64,000 nucleotides of DNA from an uncultured Acidobacteriia bacterium (GTDB lineage: Bacteria > Acidobacteriota > Terriglobia > Bryobacterales > Bryobacteraceae). The notes beneath the pieces are model-generated. The model made no database searches, was not told where the DNA came from, and saw only the letters and a program-made list of their open reading frames with translations. The position numbers were made by a program, and so were the translations under genes. Location: positions 1 to 64,000 of the forward strand of contig CAIVVT010000277.1 of the NCBI GenBank assembly GCA_903909435.1. The letters run 5' to 3'. Below, one piece after another: positions 1-8,874 of this stretch. How positions within the stretch are numbered: the stretch's first letter is position 1; each line of letters opens with the position of its first letter.

Positions 1-2
1 GG

Positions 3-134
3 GAACTCGAACGGATCCTGGATCTGGTGGCCCGCTGCAAACTCCCCAAACGCACCAAACGCCGATCCTATCCACGCGAAGTATGGGGCACCGGCTCCAA
101 GTTCCCGAGCAGACAAGCAGGGAAAACTAAGTGA
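3..134 (+). CDS. C-terminal end of an IS4-type transposase (partial)
   Basis: The reading frame is open from the left edge to the TGA at 132-134 and encodes 43 residues. The tail is very basic, with KLPKRTKRRSYPRE followed by VWGTGSKFP. From memory this resembles the extreme C-terminus of IS4-family DDE transposases (an RxSYPRxVW-type ending). The catalytic part would lie to the left of the window, so intactness cannot be judged. No terminal inverted repeat was identified, although an 8-bp hairpin (ACTTGCGC/GCGCAAGT) lies just downstream at 167-193. It could also be the tail of another basic protein. Confidence 0.5.
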   Translation, partial: ELERILDLVARCKLPKRTKRRSYPREVWGTGSKFPSRQAGKTK

Positions 135-248
135 CATTGGGTTAACAACCTGCCCCACAGCCACTTACTTGCGCGTAGCCGTGTTGCGCAAGTCTCAATA
201 GCCTCGCGCTGGCCCCGCAAACGGGGCGGGGCCAACGCGGCGAGCCGG

Positions 249-668
249 TCAGCGCCCCATGGTCAGCGTCACCCCGTAGGGCATGGCGATCCCCTGTGGC
301 TTCGCCACGTTCCCGGGCGACTGCGTGAGCAGCACCACCGTCTTGCCGCGCAGCGCATCCAGCACCGCGAGGATCGTCTGATAGGGAACCCGCGCATCGG
401 CCTTCACGTACACCGTCCCGTCCGGCAAATTGCCGAGCGCCGCTGTCTCCGCCGGCTTGATCCCGACATACACCTGGCCCGCCTGGGTGATTGCCACCAC
501 GGTGGCGTCGAGTTCATCTGCCGCTCGCACCTCGACTGCGTGCTCGGCCACCGCCATCTGCACGGACACGCCTGGTCGCAACACGGGCTTCGAAGGATCC
601 TGCGCGCGCGCTCCGCAGAGCAGGACCGAACCCATCAAACAAATTGCGCTTACTGATTTCACGTCCAT
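249..668 (-). CDS. ExbD/TolR-like periplasmic domain protein
   Basis: The protein has 139 residues. A hydrophobic N-terminus (VSAICLMGSVLLC) ending in ARAQ suits a Sec signal peptide. The rest resembles the periplasmic domain of ExbD/TolR: an Ala/Val-rich first strand, then GTVYVKADARVPYQTILAVL, which matches the family's typical 'v.i.aD..v.y..vv.vld' pattern. Unlike true ExbD it shows no TM helix with the conserved membrane Asp, and no ExbB partner is nearby, so a motor role is doubtful. The ATG at 668 follows GGCAGGAGAA, a better site than the upstream in-frame ATG at 689. It lies 24 nt after the GntR gene, so the two are probably co-transcribed. Confidence 0.6.
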   Translation of the reverse strand: MDVKSVSAICLMGSVLLCGARAQDPSKPVLRPGVSVQMAVAEHAVEVRAADELDATVVAITQAGQVYVGIKPAETAALGNLPDGTVYVKADARVPYQTILAVLDALRGKTVVLLTQSPGNVAKPQGIAMPYGVTLTMGR

Positions 669-692
669 TTCTCCTGCCGAATCCGGCACTCT

Positions 693-1100
693 CTATTCCC
701 CGGCACCCGGTTCGCGCGCCACTTCGCACATTGCTTCGATGACTTCCTGGATGCTGAATCCCACCGCTCCAGCCCGTGCCAGGCAGTCGCTCACGATCTG
801 CGCCAACTGCCTGGCGCGCTCCCTCTGCCCGCCCTCGATCTCGAGCGCCCGGATGAACGTCCCCGATCCCTGGTTGGACTCCAGGCACCCGCCCAGTTCC
901 AGCTCGCGATAGGCGCGGACCACGGTGTTCGGATTAATCTCCAGATCCACCGCCAGCTGACGAACCGTCGGAAGCTGGTCCCCGGTCTGCAAAGCCCCGG
1001 AAGCCATTCCGCCGCGCACCTGGTCGACGATCTGCCGGTAGAAGGGCACTCCGCTCTGCCCGTCCAGCCGAATCCGGAATCCTGCCTGGCGCTGCTTCAC
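693..1100 (-). CDS. GntR-family regulator, YtrA type
   Basis: This 135-residue transcriptional regulator has an N-terminal winged helix (GVPFYRQIVDQVRGGMASG, then QLPTVRQLAVDLEINPNTVV) and a short helical tail. That is the compact YtrA layout, with no large effector domain. The family usually represses its own operon, often with envelope or ABC-transport genes. The in-frame ATG at 1148 overlaps the -35 box, so I place the start at GTG 1100, which gives the usual YtrA N-terminus. The ExbD-like gene follows directly. A 26-bp palindrome over the -10 box suggests autorepression. Confidence 0.85.
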   Translation of the reverse strand: MKQRQAGFRIRLDGQSGVPFYRQIVDQVRGGMASGALQTGDQLPTVRQLAVDLEINPNTVVRAYRELELGGCLESNQGSGTFIRALEIEGGQRERARQLAQIVSDCLARAGAVGFSIQEVIEAMCEVAREPGAGE

Positions 1101-1107
1101 GTTGACT

Positions 1108-1133
1108 GATTGTACTATAAGACTAGAACAATC
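1108..1133. promoter_or_regulatory. Palindromic operator overlapping the gntR -10 box
   Basis: This is a 26-nt dyad with the pattern GATTGTnCTA-n6-TAGnACAATC: 9 of 10 positions in each outer half-site pair. It covers the -10 element and the spacer of the gntR promoter, where a YtrA-type dimer would block RNA polymerase. The site-regulator assignment is inferred from position and symmetry. Confidence 0.65.
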
Positions 1134-1142
1134 CCGCGTCAA
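1114..1142 (-). promoter_or_regulatory. Sigma70-type promoter of the gntR/exbD-like operon
   Basis: On the minus strand, TTGACG (1142-1137) and TATAGT (1119-1114) are separated by exactly 17 nt. This is the best consensus promoter noticed in the window. Transcription would start near 1107, leaving a leader of only about 7 nt before GTG 1100. Confidence 0.8.
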
Positions 1143-1265
1143 TACCATGCAAACCGGCGAGCGGCGAATGGCTCACCCGCTCCAGCTGGCGCTACCTGGA
1201 ATGCCGACTTGAATGGCGGAGGTAATACCGCCGCAGCGGCAATCAGCCAATCGCCCCCAAAACCA

Positions 1266-1350
1266 GAAACCGTAACTTGTGACGGTTCTTCTTTCTAAGG
1301 TGTTGATTCTACGCGGGCAAATTGCCAAAACCGTCAAACCCGACCGTTTA
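1266..1350. repeat. Intergenic palindromic repeat, copy 1 (degenerate)
   Basis: The block starts GAAACCGTAACT-TGTGACGGTT, continues with a conserved TAAG(G/T)TGTTGATTC core, then CAAAACCGTC and CCGACCGTTT. It aligns along its length with the copy at 8875-8952 but carries an extra stretch of about 8 nt and imperfect stems. Both copies are intergenic. Confidence 0.6.
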
Positions 1351-1525
1351 GGCTCTTGGCCGAATTCCGGCAATCCGCGCCACAATCGTCGCGAATTGGG
1401 TAGGGCGATGCCGCATCTTCCCCAAGCTCGTCGCTGCGCCCGACCTGCCCCTTCCGGGTTCATTCGTGCATGCGCTCATGGCGCTTGCCCGCCAACGCCC
1501 GGGCTTTCCTGCCGATCCTGCGGTA

Positions 1526-3325
1526 TCAGACCAGCCGCGATTCCAGGTAGCGCAGGACGCGCTCCGTACTCTCCTGCAGGGTCTCCAGGTCGGTTCGGCA
1601 TTCGACCTCGGGATTCTCGGGCGGCTCGTAGGGATCGTCCACCCCGGTGAAGCCCGGCAGTTGCCCGCTGCGCGCCCTCCGGTATAGTCCCTTGACGTCT
1701 CTCCGCTCGCACACGGCGAGCGGTGAATTGACGTATACCTCGACGAACGACCCGATCTGCCGCCGCACTTCTTCCCGCACGGAGCGGTACGGGGAGATCG
1801 CCGAGACCAGCACCACCACGCCATTCCGCGTCAGCAACTCGGCCACAAATCCGATCCGCCGGATGTTCTCGTCGCGGTCCTCCTTGCTGAAGCCCAGCCC
1901 CTTGCAAAGGTTGCGCCGGATGGTGTCGCCATCCAGCATCTCGACCTTATGCCCCATGGCCCACAGGCGGTCGTACAGCGCTTGCCCCAAGGTCGATTTG
2001 CCCGCTGAACTGAGCCCGGTCAGCCACACCGTCATGCCCCGGCCTGCGCTGGCCGGGAGGCCGCGACGGGTCCCGCCGCCCTCCTCCGCACTCTCGATCA
2101 TGGCCGCTCCGAGAGTCAGGTTTGTCGCAGGATCGATCAGGATGCAGCAGCCCGTCGTGCGGTTGACCGCATACGGATCGCAGAAGATCGGCCGGTGAGT
2201 TTCAAACTCCACAGTGCCGATTTCATTCAGGCGCAGGTGCTTGCAGGCGCCTTCTTCCAGCGTCTCGATATCCAGCCGAGAGACCATTTCCACAGCCTCG
2301 GCGCAGACCGTCTGCGTGGTGTGTTTGATCAGGTAGACGGTTTGCAGTTCCAGCGGCCGCTCCGACATCCAGACCACGCGGGCCCGGAAGCGCCGCGCCG
2401 CAACGGGGGGCTGAACCGGATCGGCCAGCATGTCACCGCGGCCGACATCCACCTCGTCGGCCAGCGCCACCGCCGCGGCCATCGGGCGGAAGGCCCGTTC
2501 CTGGGCGCCCTCGCGCGAAGGCAGCGACTGCACCCGGACAATTTTGCGCGAGGGCAGCACCAGCACCTCGTCGCCCGGGCGCACTTCCCCGGCTGCGATA
2601 GGACCAGCGTAAGCGCGGGAATTGGCCGCGTCGCGAATCACGAATTGCACTGGCAGCCGCAGCGGCTGATGCGCTGGCGCGCTCTCGTCCGGCACGGATT
2701 CCAGATACTCCAGCAGGCTCGGCCCCGTATACCAGGGGATGCGCCCGCTCCGGTCCACGACATTGTCCCCGTCCAGCGCGCTGATCGGGATGAAGGCCAG
2801 TTCGCACGCGCCCAATCGGCTTGAGAACTCGAGGAACGCTGCGCGGATCTGCTCGAAGGTCTCCTGCCGGAAGGCGACCAGATCCATCTTGTTCACGGCA
2901 ATCACGAGCCTGCGAATCCCCAGCAGATGGGAGATCGCCGCGTGCCGCCTGGTTTGCGGCAGGACGCCCTTGCGGGCATCGATCAGAATCACCGCCAGCG
3001 TGGCCGTCGATGCGCCCGTGGCCATGTTGCGCGTGTACTGCTCGTGACCCGGCGTGTCGGCAATGATGAACCTCCGCTTCGGGGTGGCGAAGTAGCGGTA
3101 GGCCACGTCGATCGTGATGCCCTGCTCGCGTTCGGCGCGCAATCCGTCGGTGAGATAGGCCAGTTCCAGACCGTCGCGCGAGACCCGGCGCACGGCTTCG
3201 ATCTGGTCTTCGTACAGGCTTTTGCTGTCGTGCAGCAGCCGCCCGATCAGCGTCGACTTGCCGTCGTCAACGCTGCCTGCCGTCGTGAAGCGCAGGAGTC
3301 CGGTGATGGGTTCGAGGAGCGCCAT
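1526..3325 (-). CDS. cysNC: Bifunctional sulfate adenylyltransferase subunit 1 / APS kinase
   Basis: The 599-residue fusion makes APS with CysD, driven by GTP hydrolysis, then phosphorylates APS to PAPS. The N-terminal part is an EF-Tu-like GTPase: P-loop GSVDDGKST near residues 17-25, DTPGHEQYTRNM and NKMDL, followed by beta-barrel domains to about residue 425. The C-terminal part is an APS kinase with its own P-loop (GLSSAGKST), DGDTIRRNLCKGLGFS and the family's lid region. The ATG at 3325 is one nt after the cysD stop (TAAaATG), so translation is probably coupled. The layout matches NodQ/CysNC fusions. PAPS reductase and sulfite reductase genes are not in the window. Confidence 0.96.
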   Translation of the reverse strand: MALLEPITGLLRFTTAGSVDDGKSTLIGRLLHDSKSLYEDQIEAVRRVSRDGLELAYLTDGLRAEREQGITIDVAYRYFATPKRRFIIADTPGHEQYTRNMATGASTATLAVILIDARKGVLPQTRRHAAISHLLGIRRLVIAVNKMDLVAFRQETFEQIRAAFLEFSSRLGACELAFIPISALDGDNVVDRSGRIPWYTGPSLLEYLESVPDESAPAHQPLRLPVQFVIRDAANSRAYAGPIAAGEVRPGDEVLVLPSRKIVRVQSLPSREGAQERAFRPMAAAVALADEVDVGRGDMLADPVQPPVAARRFRARVVWMSERPLELQTVYLIKHTTQTVCAEAVEMVSRLDIETLEEGACKHLRLNEIGTVEFETHRPIFCDPYAVNRTTGCCILIDPATNLTLGAAMIESAEEGGGTRRGLPASAGRGMTVWLTGLSSAGKSTLGQALYDRLWAMGHKVEMLDGDTIRRNLCKGLGFSKEDRDENIRRIGFVAELLTRNGVVVLVSAISPYRSVREEVRRQIGSFVEVYVNSPLAVCERRDVKGLYRRARSGQLPGFTGVDDPYEPPENPEVECRTDLETLQESTERVLRYLESRLV

Positions 3326-3326
3326 T

Positions 3327-4229
3327 TTAGAAGTAACCCTCCCGCTTCTTCAACTCCATCGAGCCTTCCTGGTCGTGATCGATCACGCGGTTCTCGCGTT
3401 CGGAGCGGCGCGCCAGTTCAAGTTCCCCGATGATTTCCGCCACCGATGTAGCGTTAGACCGGACCGCGCCGCTGCAATAGGTGCAGCCCAGCGAACGCAT
3501 GCGGCACATTGCCGTGATGGGCGCCTCGCCGGGTCGCAACGGCGGGTTGTGCTCCATCGGGATCAGTTGCCCGTCCCGCTCCAGCACCTCGCGCTCGCGG
3601 GCGAAATACAACGGTACGACGGGGATGTTTTCAAGCTGGATGTAGCGCCAGACGTCGACCTCGGTCCAGTTCGAAAGCGGGAAAACACGCATGCTCTCGC
3701 CCTTGTCGATGCGCGAGTTGTAGAGGTTCCACAACTCTGGCCGCTGGTTCTTCGGGTCCCATCGGCCGCGTGAATCGCGGAACGAATACACGCGTTCTTT
3801 CGCCCGCGACTTTTCCTCTTCGCGCCGCGCCCCGCCGAACGCCGCGTCGAAGCCGCCTTCGGCTAGCGCGTCGAGCAGCGCCCGCGTCTTCAGTGCGGCG
3901 CAACAGCGTTGGGTCCCCAGCCGGAATGGATTCGCTTCCGCTTCCAGCGCCGGTTCGTTCCGGTGCACGATCAGTTTCAGTCCCAGTTCGGCGCAGGTCC
4001 GGTCCCGGAACTCGATCATCTCGCCGAACTTGAACGAGGTATCCACGTGCAGCAGCGGAAACGGGGGCTTGGCCGGGTAGAAAGCTTTGAGCGCCAGCCT
4101 CAGCATCACCGACGAGTCCTTGCCGATCGAGTAGAGCATCACAGGCCGCGAGAACTCGGCCGCGACCTCGCGCAGAATGTGGATGCTCTCGGCTTCGAGC
4201 AGCCTCAGATAAGAAAGACCGTTTTCCAA
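3327..4229 (-). CDS. cysD: Sulfate adenylyltransferase subunit 2
   Basis: CysD is the ATP-pyrophosphatase-type subunit that adenylates sulfate in complex with the CysN part of CysNC. Diagnostic stretches are [16 protein letters not shown], the PP-loop-like [19 protein letters not shown] and the [15 protein letters not shown] segment. An in-frame ATG lies at 4343, but that would put 38 residues with no family similarity inside the upstream exporter gene. I use TTG 4229, one nt after the exporter's TGA, giving 300 residues, close to the usual CysD length. The start codon is inferred. The gene is the middle member of a tight three-gene sulfur operon. Confidence 0.94.
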   Translation of the reverse strand: MENGLSYLRLLEAESIHILREVAAEFSRPVMLYSIGKDSSVMLRLALKAFYPAKPPFPLLHVDTSFKFGEMIEFRDRTCAELGLKLIVHRNEPALEAEANPFRLGTQRCCAALKTRALLDALAEGGFDAAFGGARREEEKSRAKERVYSFRDSRGRWDPKNQRPELWNLYNSRIDKGESMRVFPLSNWTEVDVWRYIQLENIPVVPLYFAREREVLERDGQLIPMEHNPPLRPGEAPITAMCRMRSLGCTYCSGAVRSNATSVAEIIGELELARRSERENRVIDHDQEGSMELKKREGYF

Positions 4230-4230
4230 C

Positions 4231-4992
4231 TCAAGTCGCTTTCTGCAGGCCCTGCCAGGCAAGCAGAATGCCCAGCAGGATGGCCCACCCCAAAACCGTC
4301 GCGCGCAGTGGCCGCGCCGAGACCCGGACGGCGAGTTGCGCACCCGCTAACGCACCGGGAATTCCTCCCAACAGTAGCTTGACGAGGACGCCCGCGTCCC
4401 AGTTACCCGACGCCATGTGGACGCCGCCCGCGCAGGCTGAAACCGCCAGTCCGAACAACAGGTCCGTCCCCACCACTTTCGCTGGCTCGAGATCCGTCCA
4501 ATTGAATAACAGCACGGTGCCGAGCGCGCCTGCCCCCGCCGAGGAGAACCCGACTTCCATGCCGATGGGGAAACTGAACAGCGGCAACCAGGCCGGACGG
4601 GCCTGGCGGGCGCCGCCGGGCATCCACGCACGCACCAGGCTGTAGGCCGCCGTGAGGCAGACCATCCCGCCCACAAACGCCAGCAACCAGGCTTCCGTCC
4701 CGGGTGCCGCCTTGCCCGCCGTCAGCCGCTGCAACAACAGCGGACCGGCGATCGCGCCCGGCACGCCTCCCGCCAGCAGCAGCAGCAGCGTCCGTCCGTG
4801 AACCTGCCGGCGCAGCAAATACACCCCGGCTGAGAGCACCTTGACGCAGCTGGAAAACAGGAGCGCCGTACCGACGCTGGGTCCGGGCGCCAGGCCGAAC
4901 ACTAGGATCAGGATCGGAGCCGTCAGCACGCCGCCGCCCACGCCCGTCAGCCCGATGGCTAAACCGACCACGAGCCCGGCCAGGGTCAGCAT
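4231..4992 (-). CDS. TauE/SafE-family membrane exporter
   Basis: This 253-residue membrane protein has about eight hydrophobic helices in two half-repeats. The N-terminus ([16 protein letters not shown], then LTAPIL) and the internal [13 protein letters not shown] carry the family's glycine-rich signature. TauE/SafE proteins export sulfite, sulfoacetate or related anions. Being first in an operon with cysD and cysNC suggests export of a sulfur oxyanion, or possibly sulfate uptake; direction and substrate cannot be read from sequence. Its TGA is one nt before the cysD TTG, so translation is probably coupled. Confidence 0.85.
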   Translation of the reverse strand: MLTLAGLVVGLAIGLTGVGGGVLTAPILILVFGLAPGPSVGTALLFSSCVKVLSAGVYLLRRQVHGRTLLLLLAGGVPGAIAGPLLLQRLTAGKAAPGTEAWLLAFVGGMVCLTAAYSLVRAWMPGGARQARPAWLPLFSFPIGMEVGFSSAGAGALGTVLLFNWTDLEPAKVVGTDLLFGLAVSACAGGVHMASGNWDAGVLVKLLLGGIPGALAGAQLAVRVSARPLRATVLGWAILLGILLAWQGLQKAT

Positions 4993-5141
4993 CGCCTATC
5001 CAGGAAGCCCCGCTCCAGCCGGCGCGAGTCCAATGCCAACAACCTGGAACCCCTGCTCATTCCCACAGAGGACAGTCTAACCTCTCCGGAAGCAGAGCCG
5101 CAGCCGTCGGGGAGCGGCGGCATCGATCGTCAGTATCCGCT

Positions 5142-7646
5142 CTATTCCGCCTGGTACGGGTCCTCGGGCCACTTGTGCCGTGGATAGCGCCGTGAAAGCT
5201 CCTTGCGCAGTTGCGGGTACAGCCGCGCCCAGAAGCCCGCCAGGTCCTGCGTGGTCTGCACGGGCCGCTGGCTGGGGGCCAGCAGGTGCACCACCAGATT
5301 GACCTGGCCGCGCGCGATGCGCGGAGTCTCGCGCAGCCCGAAGAAGTCCTGCAGCCGCGAACCGACCCACGGGGTCTGCCCGTCCACGTAGTGCACCCGC
5401 GCCTGCCGTCCCGAAGGCAGCCGTATACGCTCCGGTGCCACCTCGTTCAACTGGCTGGCCGCGCCAGATCCGAGCGACTCTACCAACTGCCGCAGGAACG
5501 CCCCGTTGCCCGTCGCCTGCTCCAATTCGCGCAGGCTCGCCAACCCGTAACAGGCTCGTTGCAGTGCGGCTTGAATCGCGGCGTCGTCCAGCGGATTCAG
5601 CGTCGAATACCCCGCCGCGAACGCGACCCGGGAGCGCAACTCGGCCAGCGCCTCGGCGTCGGCCCAACGGTGCAATCCCGCCTCGGCCGCCTTGAGCGCC
5701 AGCAACTCCGCCGCCTGCGCCGGGTCGGGCTGGCCGCCCCGCGATTCGTCGATCGCCAGGTCGCGATAGAGCAGCGAACTGACCCGCTCGACGCGCTCGG
5801 TTTCGCGGTTCCACGCCACCGACTCGCTGTCGGTGACCAGCTCGGGGAACTCGTCCAGCAGCCACTCGGGTTCGATCGCGCACACCAGTCGGGCGATGGG
5901 TGCGCCCAGGTCGGGCCGCTCCTCGATCTCCGGCAACACCAGCAGCCCGGCCCGCTGCACCGCGCTATTGCGGGCCTGTTGCACTGCAACGCCGCCTGTC
6001 ATGCGCAGTTCCAGACCTTTGCGACGGCTGGCTACACGGTCGGGGAAGGCGCGCAGCAGGGCGCGGCGGAGTCCTACGGCGTCTCCGCCAGAGCGCGGAT
6101 GGACCAGCCTGAGCAGTTGCTGCTCGACTTGCCTGAGCCGGGCCTCAGGCCGCCGCTCGACGATCAACTCCAGGTCGTTCGGCGAATCGTGGGCCGGCGT
6201 TTCCGGCAGCCGCTCCCCGGTGCTGAGCGCGGCAGCGGCGATGCACCCGTCCGCGCCTGCGCCCAGTTCTTCGGCCGCGTACACCAGCGCCGCCAGCCGG
6301 GGATGCAGCGGCAACGCACCCATCTTCCGGCCGAGCGGTGTGATGCCGCCCCGTGCGTCCACGGCGCGCAGATCCCACAGCAGTTGCTCGGCCTTGGCGA
6401 TGGCGTCCGCTGGAGGCGCGTCCAGCCACTCCAGATCCTGCGGACTGCCGACCCCGGCGACGTGCAGATCCAGGCACAGCTGCGTGATTTCGCGCCGCAG
6501 GATCTCGGGCTGATCGTGTTCCGGCCGGCGCAGAAAGTCGTCCTGCGAGTACAGCCGGATCACCGTGCCCGGCGCGGTGCGGCCCGCCCGTCCCGCGCGC
6601 TGCGTGGCCGAGGCGCGCGAGATGCGCAGGACCTCCACGCGCGGCAGGCCAGTCCACGGCGAGTCCTTGGCGACGCGGTGCAAACCGCTGTCGATCACGG
6701 CCCGCACGCCCTCGATGGTGACCGAGCTTTCGGCCACATTGGTGGACAGGATCACCTTGCGCTGGCTGGCGGGCTGGATGCTGCGGTCCTGCTCTTCGGG
6801 AGTCAGGTCGCCGTAGAGCGGAGCGAGCAGCAGATCCCTGCGGGCGGCGAGGCCCGCCAGCGCTCGCTGGGCGCGGCGGATCTCGAAGGCACCGGGCAGG
6901 AAGACCAGAATGTCGCCCTGTGCCTGCGGCTTCAGCAGTCGTTCCACGGCTTCGAGCACCGAGTCTTCGAGCGCAGCGGCCGAGTGCGGCGTGTACTCGA
7001 CTGACAGCGGGAACAGCCGCCCGTCGCTGCGCAGGATGGGGCACCCGCCGAGCGCGGCAGCCACGGGAATATCCGTCGGATCGACGGTGGATTCACCGGT
7101 GTTTACGGTGGATTCACCGCTGTTTACGGTGATGTCACCGTCACCCGCCGCCGCCGGGCGCCCGCGCGAGAGCGTTGCCGACATTACGACGAGGCGCAGA
7201 TCGGGCCGGGCGGTCCGCTGCAGACGGCGCAACAGCGCCAGTGCGAGATCGCCTTCGAGATGGCGTTCGTGAAACTCGTCGAGCACGACGACCCCGATGT
7301 TTCGCAACTCGGGATCGCTCAGCAGGCGGCGCGTCAGGACGCCTTCGGTCAGGAAGCGCAAGCGCGTTTTCGGACCGGCAAATTGCTCGAAACGCACCTG
7401 GTAGCCAACGGTTTCCCCCAGGCTCTCGCCGCGTTCGGAGGCCACCCGGCGCGCGGCCAGCCGTGCGGCGATGCGGCGCGGCTGCAGCACCAGAACCTCG
7501 CCGAAACCCGCGTCCAGCAAGGCTGCCGGGACACGCGTGGTCTTGCCCGCTCCTGGCGGCGCCTCAATCACCAGATTGGGACAACGACGAAGTGAGGCGA
7601 CGATAGCGGGAAGCAGCGAATCGACAGGAAGGACCAGCACACGCAA
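5142..7646 (-). CDS. hrpB: ATP-dependent RNA helicase HrpB
   Basis: The protein has 834 residues, the usual HrpB length, and belongs to the DEAH-type superfamily 2 helicases. Visible motifs are the P-loop APPGAGKTT (about 29-37), DEFH (123-126), SAT (156-158), the QRAGRAGRTAPG motif VI, then a helicase-associated region and the HrpB-specific C-terminus with ARVHYVDGQTPWVGSRLQDF. A Ser/Thr-rich stretch of about 30 residues is inserted after the SAT motif (about 165-195) and is encoded by 21-bp tandem repeats. The gene diverges from the aminotransferase gene with only 42 nt between. HrpB's cellular role is poorly known in most bacteria. Confidence 0.95.
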   Translation of the reverse strand: MRVLVLPVDSLLPAIVASLRRCPNLVIEAPPGAGKTTRVPAALLDAGFGEVLVLQPRRIAARLAARRVASERGESLGETVGYQVRFEQFAGPKTRLRFLTEGVLTRRLLSDPELRNIGVVVLDEFHERHLEGDLALALLRRLQRTARPDLRLVVMSATLSRGRPAAAGDGDITVNSGESTVNTGESTVDPTDIPVAAALGGCPILRSDGRLFPLSVEYTPHSAAALEDSVLEAVERLLKPQAQGDILVFLPGAFEIRRAQRALAGLAARRDLLLAPLYGDLTPEEQDRSIQPASQRKVILSTNVAESSVTIEGVRAVIDSGLHRVAKDSPWTGLPRVEVLRISRASATQRAGRAGRTAPGTVIRLYSQDDFLRRPEHDQPEILRREITQLCLDLHVAGVGSPQDLEWLDAPPADAIAKAEQLLWDLRAVDARGGITPLGRKMGALPLHPRLAALVYAAEELGAGADGCIAAAALSTGERLPETPAHDSPNDLELIVERRPEARLRQVEQQLLRLVHPRSGGDAVGLRRALLRAFPDRVASRRKGLELRMTGGVAVQQARNSAVQRAGLLVLPEIEERPDLGAPIARLVCAIEPEWLLDEFPELVTDSESVAWNRETERVERVSSLLYRDLAIDESRGGQPDPAQAAELLALKAAEAGLHRWADAEALAELRSRVAFAAGYSTLNPLDDAAIQAALQRACYGLASLRELEQATGNGAFLRQLVESLGSGAASQLNEVAPERIRLPSGRQARVHYVDGQTPWVGSRLQDFFGLRETPRIARGQVNLVVHLLAPSQRPVQTTQDLAGFWARLYPQLRKELSRRYPRHKWPEDPYQAE
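7084..7140. repeat. 21-bp tandem repeat inside hrpB
   Basis: Two full 21-nt units (7084-7104 and 7105-7125) differ at one position, and a third partial, diverged unit runs to 7140. Each begins ACGGTG and contains TCACCG. The length is a multiple of three, so the frame is kept. On the coding strand the units read as TVNSGES, TVNTGES and TVDPTDI. Confidence 0.85.
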
Positions 7647-7688
7647 ACTCTCACTCCAGAATAGACTGCCGGAATAGACTAGGAGATC

Positions 7689-8825
7689 ATGGCGACTCTA
7701 CCAGTTTGCAATGTCCAGCCCCCTGCGCGGCTGTTGTTCGGCCCTGGCCCCTCCCCCGTGCACCCGCGCGTTTATGCGGCCATGGCGCAGTCGATCGTCG
7801 GCCACCTCGACCCCTACTTCTTCGAGGTCAACGAACAGATCCGGCGCGCGCTGCAGCGGTGCTGGGGCACGGGCAACGAACTCACGTTGGTGCTTTCGGG
7901 GACGGGCAGCGCCGGCATGGAGGCCGCCGTAGCGAACTTCGTCGAACCGGGGGCGAAATTCGCGGTCTTCGTGAACGGTTACTTCGGCGAGCGCCTCAGC
8001 GAAATGGGCCGCCGGCACGGGGCGAAACTGGTGCGCTTCGAGAAGCCCTGGGGCGAGGTCTTCTCCGATCAGGAAGTCATGGAGTCGATCCATCGCGAGC
8101 GTCCGGACGTGGTCGCTTTCGTCAACGCGGAGACTTCAACCGGCGCCTATCAGGACGGTGCGGCGATTGCTTCGGCTGCGCGGGAAGTCGGCGCACTGTC
8201 GATCGCCGACTGTGTTACCAGCCTCGGCGGCATGCCCATCGGTCTCGACGCGATGGGTGTGGACGTGGCTTACTCGGGCACGCAGAAGGCCCTGGGGTGC
8301 CCGCCCGGACTGGCCCCGATCACTTGCTCGCCGCGCGCCGTGGAGTGGCTGCGGGCGCGCAAGTCCACTCCGGTGACCTGGTACCTGGATCTGAAGTTGT
8401 TGCTCGACTACTACGAGAAGGCCCACCGCTACCATCACACCGCGCCGATCTCGATGTTCTACGCGCTACGGGAATCGCTGGCGATCATCGAGGAAGAAGG
8501 ACTCGAAAACCGTTTCGAGCGGCACCGCGTGAACCACGAGGCGTTTGCCGCCGGCGTCGAGAAACTGGGGATGCCGCTGCTGGTCGCACCCGGCATCCGG
8601 TTGTGGACTCTGAACACGCCTCAGGTGCCTGCCGGCGTTGACGAACTGAAGGTGCGACAGAGCCTGATGCGCAACCACGGCATCGAAATCGCGGGTGGGC
8701 TCGGTCCGCTCGCGGGCAAGGTGTTTCGCATCGGCACGATGGGCTACGGCTCGACCGCGGAAAATGTGAAGCTGTTGTTGGGCGCGCTGGAAGAGGCGCT
8801 GAAGGAGAAAGGCCTGGCTGGCTGA
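7689..8825 (+). CDS. Class-V aminotransferase, alanine/serine-glyoxylate type
   Basis: This 378-residue PLP enzyme has the fold-type I class-V pattern: FGPGPSPVHPRV at the N-terminus, the phosphate-binding SGTGSAGMEA (70-79), Asp174 in ADCVTSLGG and the Schiff-base lysine K200 in YSGTQKALGCPPG. The family transfers amino groups between alanine or serine and glyoxylate; some members act as phosphoserine or aspartate aminotransferases. A glycolate oxidase operon 0.3 kb downstream, which makes glyoxylate, supports a glyoxylate acceptor. AGGAG at 7681-7685 lies close before ATG 7689. It is transcribed divergently from hrpB. Confidence 0.88.
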   Translation: MATLPVCNVQPPARLLFGPGPSPVHPRVYAAMAQSIVGHLDPYFFEVNEQIRRALQRCWGTGNELTLVLSGTGSAGMEAAVANFVEPGAKFAVFVNGYFGERLSEMGRRHGAKLVRFEKPWGEVFSDQEVMESIHRERPDVVAFVNAETSTGAYQDGAAIASAAREVGALSIADCVTSLGGMPIGLDAMGVDVAYSGTQKALGCPPGLAPITCSPRAVEWLRARKSTPVTWYLDLKLLLDYYEKAHRYHHTAPISMFYALRESLAIIEEEGLENRFERHRVNHEAFAAGVEKLGMPLLVAPGIRLWTLNTPQVPAGVDELKVRQSLMRNHGIEIAGGLGPLAGKVFRIGTMGYGSTAENVKLLLGALEEALKEKGLAG

Positions 8826-8874
8826 AGTCGGCAGCAGCATGCTTCGAGTGCAGCCTGATCGGCTGCAGGAATTC

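Larger units (their letters stand above)
1101..1525. other. Intergenic region cysNC-gntR
   Basis: About 425 nt lie between the end of cysNC and the gntR start. The region holds the gntR promoter and operator at its left end and a palindromic repeat at 1266-1350 that recurs at 8875-8952. No convincing gene was seen; the open frames here and across the cysNC end are GC-driven shadows. Confidence 0.6.

Noticed and set aside
212-227. GCCCCG-CAAA-CGGGGC hairpin after the ExbD-like gene as a terminator
   Set aside because: The stem is only 6 bp and no U tract follows on the minus strand, so the evidence is too thin.
4230-4343. Upstream start for cysD at ATG 4343
   Set aside because: It would add 38 Arg/Cys-rich residues unlike any CysD and lie within the TauE/SafE gene. 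TTG 4229 gives the normal length.
5211-7004. 597-codon open frame on the plus strand opposite hrpB
   Set aside because: It is a GC-driven shadow rich in Arg, Gln and Ala with no recognisable domain; the minus strand carries every HrpB motif.
7084-7140. Possible CRISPR-like repeats
   Set aside because: The units are 21 bp, in tandem without spacers, in frame inside hrpB, and no cas gene is present.
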